Part shown: piece by piece, positions 60,960 to 64,000 of the stretch
Layout of the letters: each line of letters opens with the position of its first letter
How positions within the stretch are numbered: position 1 is the first letter of the stretch
NCBI GenBank assembly: GCA_000403255.2
Contig: KE159572.1
Coordinates: forward strand, 1 to 64,000
Direction of reading: 5' to 3'
Origin: Lachnospiraceae bacterium 3-1
Lineage (GTDB): Bacteria; Bacillota; Clostridia; Lachnospirales; Lachnospiraceae
DNA: 64,000 nt
Program-made: the position numbers and the translations under genes
Notes under the pieces: model-generated
What the model was told of the DNA's origin: nothing
The model's database searches: none
The model's input: the letters and a program-made list of their open reading frames with translations, nothing else

Positions 60960-61079
60960 ATGGATCAGTACGAATTACAGAAAGAAGAAGTTAATGTTTA
61001 TTCTGGATGTGGAGAGCCTCGTTTCGATTGCTTTGTAGATTGTCTTGATGGAAGTGCGTGGCTTACAACAGCAGAATAG
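60960..61079 (+). CDS. RiPP precursor peptide A4
   Basis: 39 residues from ATG 60960 after AAGGAGG. The leader is MDQYELQKEEVNVYSG. The core is CGEPRFDCFVDCLDGSAWLT, then TAE, with C-x6-C-x3-C. It is nearly superimposable on A2. It stands alone, 5.5 kb from A2/A3, across an IS110 element and the ABC transporter, with its own regulon promoter and terminator. Presumably modified in trans by the RS enzymes. Confidence 0.87.
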   Translation: MDQYELQKEEVNVYSGCGEPRFDCFVDCLDGSAWLTTAE

Positions 61080-61105
61080 GTACGTAGCAAAAACTAAGAA
61101 AAATG

Positions 61106-61141
61106 GGATTGTGCAATAAATGTAGATTTATTACACAATCC
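61106..61141. terminator. Bidirectional terminator between A4 and the kinase gene
   Basis: GGATTGTGCAATAAA (61106-61120) pairs with TTTATTACACAATCC (61127-61141). It overlaps the kinase stop codon on the minus strand. Confidence 0.8.
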
Positions 61142-62156
61142 TATTTTCATGAGTACGATATTTGGGTAAGTATATAGAAAAGCAAGAACCTTTATAAATA
61201 GCAGAGTCTACCAAAATAAATCCATTATGTAATGCCACAATTTTTTGACAGAGGTATAGTCCTATGCCATTGCCATCTGTTTTAGTTTCAGATCCTCTCC
61301 AAAATCTTTTAAATATATATGGAAGTTTTTCCTCAGTTATGCCGATTCCGGTATCTTGTATTGATAGGATTATATAATCTTTTGTTGTGGTTACAAGAAT
61401 AGATACTTTACCATTTGGTAGAGTATACTTGATGGCATTGTCTAAGAGGTTTATAATAGCTTCTCCGAGCCATTTTTTGTCATGTGCTACTATATAATCA
61501 TTTGTTGTATTATAGACTATAGAAATATTTTTGGATTCTGCAGCTCCGATGATTGCTTCTATAGAAGAGAAAATAGTGTCATTAATTGATTGGTATTTTG
61601 GACTCAAATTTATGATACCATTTTCTAATTTTGACGATTTTAATAGAGCTTGGATTAAAAAATTTAATTTTTCAATTTGACTTAATTGAAGGTTTAAATA
61701 TTCAATTCTCTTATTAGGAGACAGTATATCTTGCATAAGGGTTTCTTGTATCAGATTTAGATTAGTTAAAGGAGTTTTAATTTGGTGAGAGATATCAGAT
61801 ATAAAGGATTGTAGTTTATCTCTTTCATCTTCTATCCTCTGTTGTTTTGACTGCAATATGTTATACAGTTTGTATAGTTTGTGGTACACCTGGGAGATGA
61901 AAGTATCTTCCAAGGTTTCCTGCTCATCAATAGTATAACCATCTATCATCTGATCCATGTATATAAGAAGAACTTTGAATATTTTTTGCATGGCTTTTTT
62001 GTGTGTAAAGTAGTATAAAGTTCCGCTGAAAAAAAAACTTATTTGGCAAAGTAGTAACATTAATGTACATATTGGTGAAATCCTATATGTGAAACAAATA
62101 CATATAAAATTGATTAAGCAAAGTACTAAAGGTAACAAGATGTTTAATTTATTCAT
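61131..62156 (-). CDS. Sensor histidine kinase of the OmpR type
   Basis: A 341-residue kinase. Two closely spaced N-terminal helices (about 5-22 and 30-50) leave almost no outer loop, as in intramembrane-sensing kinases of the BceS group. The H-box is SDISHQIKTPLTNLNL. The ATPase has NLLDNAIKYT, DTGIGITEEKLPYIFKRFWR and GNGIGLYLCQKI. It is 22 bp after its response regulator. By position it controls the ABC transporter at 57642-60720. Confidence 0.92.
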   Translation of the reverse strand: MNKLNILLPLVLCLINFICICFTYRISPICTLMLLLCQISFFFSGTLYYFTHKKAMQKIFKVLLIYMDQMIDGYTIDEQETLEDTFISQVYHKLYKLYNILQSKQQRIEDERDKLQSFISDISHQIKTPLTNLNLIQETLMQDILSPNKRIEYLNLQLSQIEKLNFLIQALLKSSKLENGIINLSPKYQSINDTIFSSIEAIIGAAESKNISIVYNTTNDYIVAHDKKWLGEAIINLLDNAIKYTLPNGKVSILVTTTKDYIILSIQDTGIGITEEKLPYIFKRFWRGSETKTDGNGIGLYLCQKIVALHNGFILVDSAIYKGSCFSIYLPKYRTHENRIV

Positions 62157-62178
62157 AGCTTTCGAAATTTCCTCCCTA

Positions 62179-62859
62179 TCATTGATCCATCCACATATAT
62201 CCAGTTCCGTAAATGGTTTTTATATAATGAAATTCTTTAGTATCAATTCGATTTCTAATTCTACAGATCATGCTATTTAGTGATGATTCATCTACATAAT
62301 TTCCTCTCTTATCCCAAATAACATCTAGAATACGTTGGCGGGTAACAATGTGACCTTTGTTTTGGATTAATAGTTCCAAAAGTTGAAATTCAAGCGGTGT
62401 GAATTCGACAAGTTTATTATCAATGTGTGCAGTATATGAAGAGAAATTTAGCTGGAGCCGATGGTCTGAATATGTTTTGGTAGGTTCATGTAACGCAATT
62501 CGATTAAGGATAGCGTTCAATTTTTTTTCTAATATAAGAATAGAAAAGGGTTTTGTTATATAGTCATCAGCACCTAAATTGTATCCTTTAAGGATATCTT
62601 GTTCGATATCATCTGCAGTTAAAAAGATAATTGCTGTGTTTAAATTGATAGTTTGACGTATGTTACGGCATATAGAGAAACCATTGCCATCCGGCAAAGA
62701 AACATCAAGAAGAACTGCGTCAAAGAGTATACTTTTTAATTTTGTTAAAGCTTCTTTTTGGTTTTGGGCAGATTGAATAATATATCCTTTTTGCTGTAGA
62801 TTGAAAGACAGTGTTTCGTTCAATATAGTATCATCTTCTACAATTAAAATATGTTTCAT
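62179..62859 (-). CDS. OmpR-family response regulator
   Basis: A 226-residue regulator. The receiver has LIVEDDTILNE with the acceptor Asp in AVLLDVSLPDGNG and TADDIEQD. The winged helix has EFTPLEFQLLELLIQNKG, RILDVIWDKRGNYVDESSLN and YIKTIYGTGYMW. It is the first gene of the two-component pair on the minus strand, preceded by a GGAGATATTC site. Confidence 0.93.
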   Translation of the reverse strand: MKHILIVEDDTILNETLSFNLQQKGYIIQSAQNQKEALTKLKSILFDAVLLDVSLPDGNGFSICRNIRQTINLNTAIIFLTADDIEQDILKGYNLGADDYITKPFSILILEKKLNAILNRIALHEPTKTYSDHRLQLNFSSYTAHIDNKLVEFTPLEFQLLELLIQNKGHIVTRQRILDVIWDKRGNYVDESSLNSMICRIRNRIDTKEFHYIKTIYGTGYMWMDQ

Positions 62860-63177
62860 GTGAATATCTCCCTAGTTTGTTTGATGGTGTCAAGATAGGT
62901 TTGAGTGGCTTCCCGGTAATGGCTCATCCATAACTGCAATTTTTAAGGTTCGATTGAAATTTTCTTTTGACTCGGTTTTGATTGCTTACTTGACGTACCT
63001 TTATTTTAAGTAAATATACTAGAAAATATAGATTTTTTGCTTAGAACGCCATAAATCTTGTTTAAATGGAAGTCATTGTTACAACTAAAATACAATGAAA
63101 AGTAGTGAATATACTACTAATAGAAGTAAATACAAGGCGTTAAAGAGTGTAATATTGATGTATTGGAGGTGAGACAT
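62860..63177. other. Divergent intergenic region
   Basis: AT-rich promoter region between the two-component genes and the Xre gene. TATACT at 63110-63115 may be the -10 for the Xre gene. AGTCATTGTTACAAC (63071) weakly resembles the regulon element but has different spacing. Confidence 0.4.
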
Positions 63178-63513
63178 GTGAATCGAACTGCGGAACTCAG
63201 AAAAAAGATAGGACTTAGCCAAAATGCGCTTGGTGAGATACTTGGAGTAAGTCAACAAACAATTAGTAAATATGAAAAATCGGATTTGAATGTACCTGCC
63301 GATATATTGGCAAAAATGTCTAGGGTGTTTAAAGTATCTATTGAGTATATTTTAAGAAATGAATTAAATGAAAAGGAAGAAGATGTAAAATCTGAGATTA
63401 TGAGGCTTTATAGAAGCTTGGATCGGTATAATAGGGAGACCTGGGTGATTCTAGGTAAGAGGCTTTTGGGCGGACAAATACAGGATTATACGGAAATTAT
63501 AGAAAAGAGTTAA
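63178..63513 (+). CDS. Xre-family regulator with helical tail
   Basis: 111 residues from GTG 63178, chosen because GGAGGTGAG (63165-63173) stands just before it; a longer TTG frame overlaps this site. The HTH is RTAELRKKIGLSQNALGEIL, then GVSQQTISKYEKSDLNVPAD. The C-terminal segment (MRLYRSLDRYNRETWVILGK) is shared with the split gene at 45289 and the small protein at 41802. It is the intact reference copy for the amber-split paralogue. Confidence 0.88.
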   Translation: MNRTAELRKKIGLSQNALGEILGVSQQTISKYEKSDLNVPADILAKMSRVFKVSIEYILRNELNEKEEDVKSEIMRLYRSLDRYNRETWVILGKRLLGGQIQDYTEIIEKS

Positions 63514-63522
63514 TAGATGCAG

Positions 63523-63556
63523 AAAAAGAAGCATTGCGTCATGCTTCTTTTTTTTG
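63523..63556 (+). terminator. Terminator after the Xre gene
   Basis: AAAAAGAAGCAT (63523-63534) pairs with ATGCTTCTTTTT (from 63541), followed by a T run. Confidence 0.88.
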
Positions 63557-63666
63557 TTATATTTTAGCAATAATTGCATGAGAAAATATAAATACAGAGA
63601 GTTATAATAATGAAACGCAAATATTGGGATATTTTGAAATAATAAAAATGAAGCAGGAGATTCAAT

Positions 63667-64000
63667 ATGAAAAAAATATTATTAGTTGATGATGATAGTA
63701 ACTATATATGGTTATTGAAAAATTTTTTGCAGCGAAAAGGCTATGAAGTAATAACAGCGTGTTCTGTAGAAGATGCCTCACATATTATAGAAGAACAGGA
63801 ACTATTATATATAACTTCTGACTTAGATTTGCCGGATGGGGATGGTTTTAAATTATTGGAGATAATGCGTTTAAAAAAATTTCAAGTACCATTTCTTTTT
63901 TTATCATGTCATGAAAAGGAGGAATATGAAACAAGGGCATTAGAGAAAGGGGCAAATTTGTGTATGAATAAGCTTAGCTCAGAGTTAGTTAAGGAGACTC
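63667..64000 (+). CDS. Response regulator receiver domain, cut by window end
   Basis: The first 111 residues of a response regulator. MKKILLVDDDSNYIWLLKNF, the acceptor Asp in ITSDLDLPDGDG and the switch region FLFLSCHEKEEYE are present. The conserved Lys follows in CMNKLSS. AGCAGGAGA precedes the ATG. The output domain lies beyond the window. It may belong to another signalling module of the same locus. Confidence 0.85.
   Translation, partial: MKKILLVDDDSNYIWLLKNFLQRKGYEVITACSVEDASHIIEEQELLYITSDLDLPDGDGFKLLEIMRLKKFQVPFLFLSCHEKEEYETRALEKGANLCMNKLSSELVKET

Noticed and set aside
63071-63115. Possible seventh copy of the RiPP regulon element before the Xre gene at 63178
   Set aside because: It begins AGTCAT but the second invariant C is displaced and the distance to the TATACT box is about 39 bp, not 43.
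63556-63608. AGCAATAATT segment before the terminal response regulator as a regulon site
   Set aside because: It lacks the invariant C4 and TAT, and the TATAAT box is 47 bp away.

Overview
The window looks like chromosomal accessory DNA from a gut Clostridia species, most likely Lachnospiraceae. The evidence is the gene families (TnpV, DUF3793, a Tn1549-type conjugative-element remnant, a CptN-like type III toxin, Bce-type resistance modules), strong AGGAGG ribosome-binding sites and low GC. I see no rRNA, tRNA or CRISPR. The sequence falls into three zones.

(1) About 1-31,000 is a genomic graveyard holding islands of intact genes. Mobile-element pieces include an IS200-type element, a truncated MobV relaxase, tnpV, a deleted IS1380 transposase, an IS91 fragment cut by a MITE, a second MITE, and scraps of a Tn1549-like ICE. 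Many genes carry one frameshift, one nonsense codon or a deletion junction. The intact islands are a type III toxin-antitoxin locus (4,054-4,769), a DUF2325/DUF3793 pair behind palindromic operators (13,266-14,288), a LysR / hydrolase / flavodoxin / alcohol dehydrogenase operon (15,207-19,270), and an ArsR / AraC / HMA / P1B-ATPase heavy-metal locus (21,411-25,212). A broken MMPL/RND exporter locus follows.

(2) About 31,180-41,620 holds a type I toxin (TxpA/holin-like) with a probable antisense RNA, a complete Bce-type module (HTH, response regulator, histidine kinase, ABC ATPase, FtsX permease), an IS4 insertion sequence, and ICE-type sigma-factor genes, one with an internal stop.

(3) About 41,700-61,080 is visibly more AT-rich. 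It is the most interesting part: an apparently undescribed radical-SAM RiPP system. It has four short precursor peptides sharing C-x6-C-x3-C with Asp before the third Cys. It also has five radical SAM/SPASM proteins, an intracellular-looking S8 protease, an ABC exporter without a C39 domain, two LytTR regulators, an AgrC-like kinase, an Xre-type regulator and a secreted zinc phospholipase C. The enzymes form two paralogous pairs (RS1/RS3 and RS2/RS4), as if a two-enzyme module was duplicated. Six sites upstream of these genes share a 24-bp element, and in five the element starts exactly 43 bp before a -10 hexamer. That links the phospholipase, the enzymes and all precursor loci into one probable regulon. 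An IS110 element splits the cluster. Beyond it lie an ABC/FtsX transporter, the fourth precursor and an OmpR-type two-component system that probably controls the transporter (possible immunity). The window ends in another Xre gene and a truncated response regulator, so the locus may continue.
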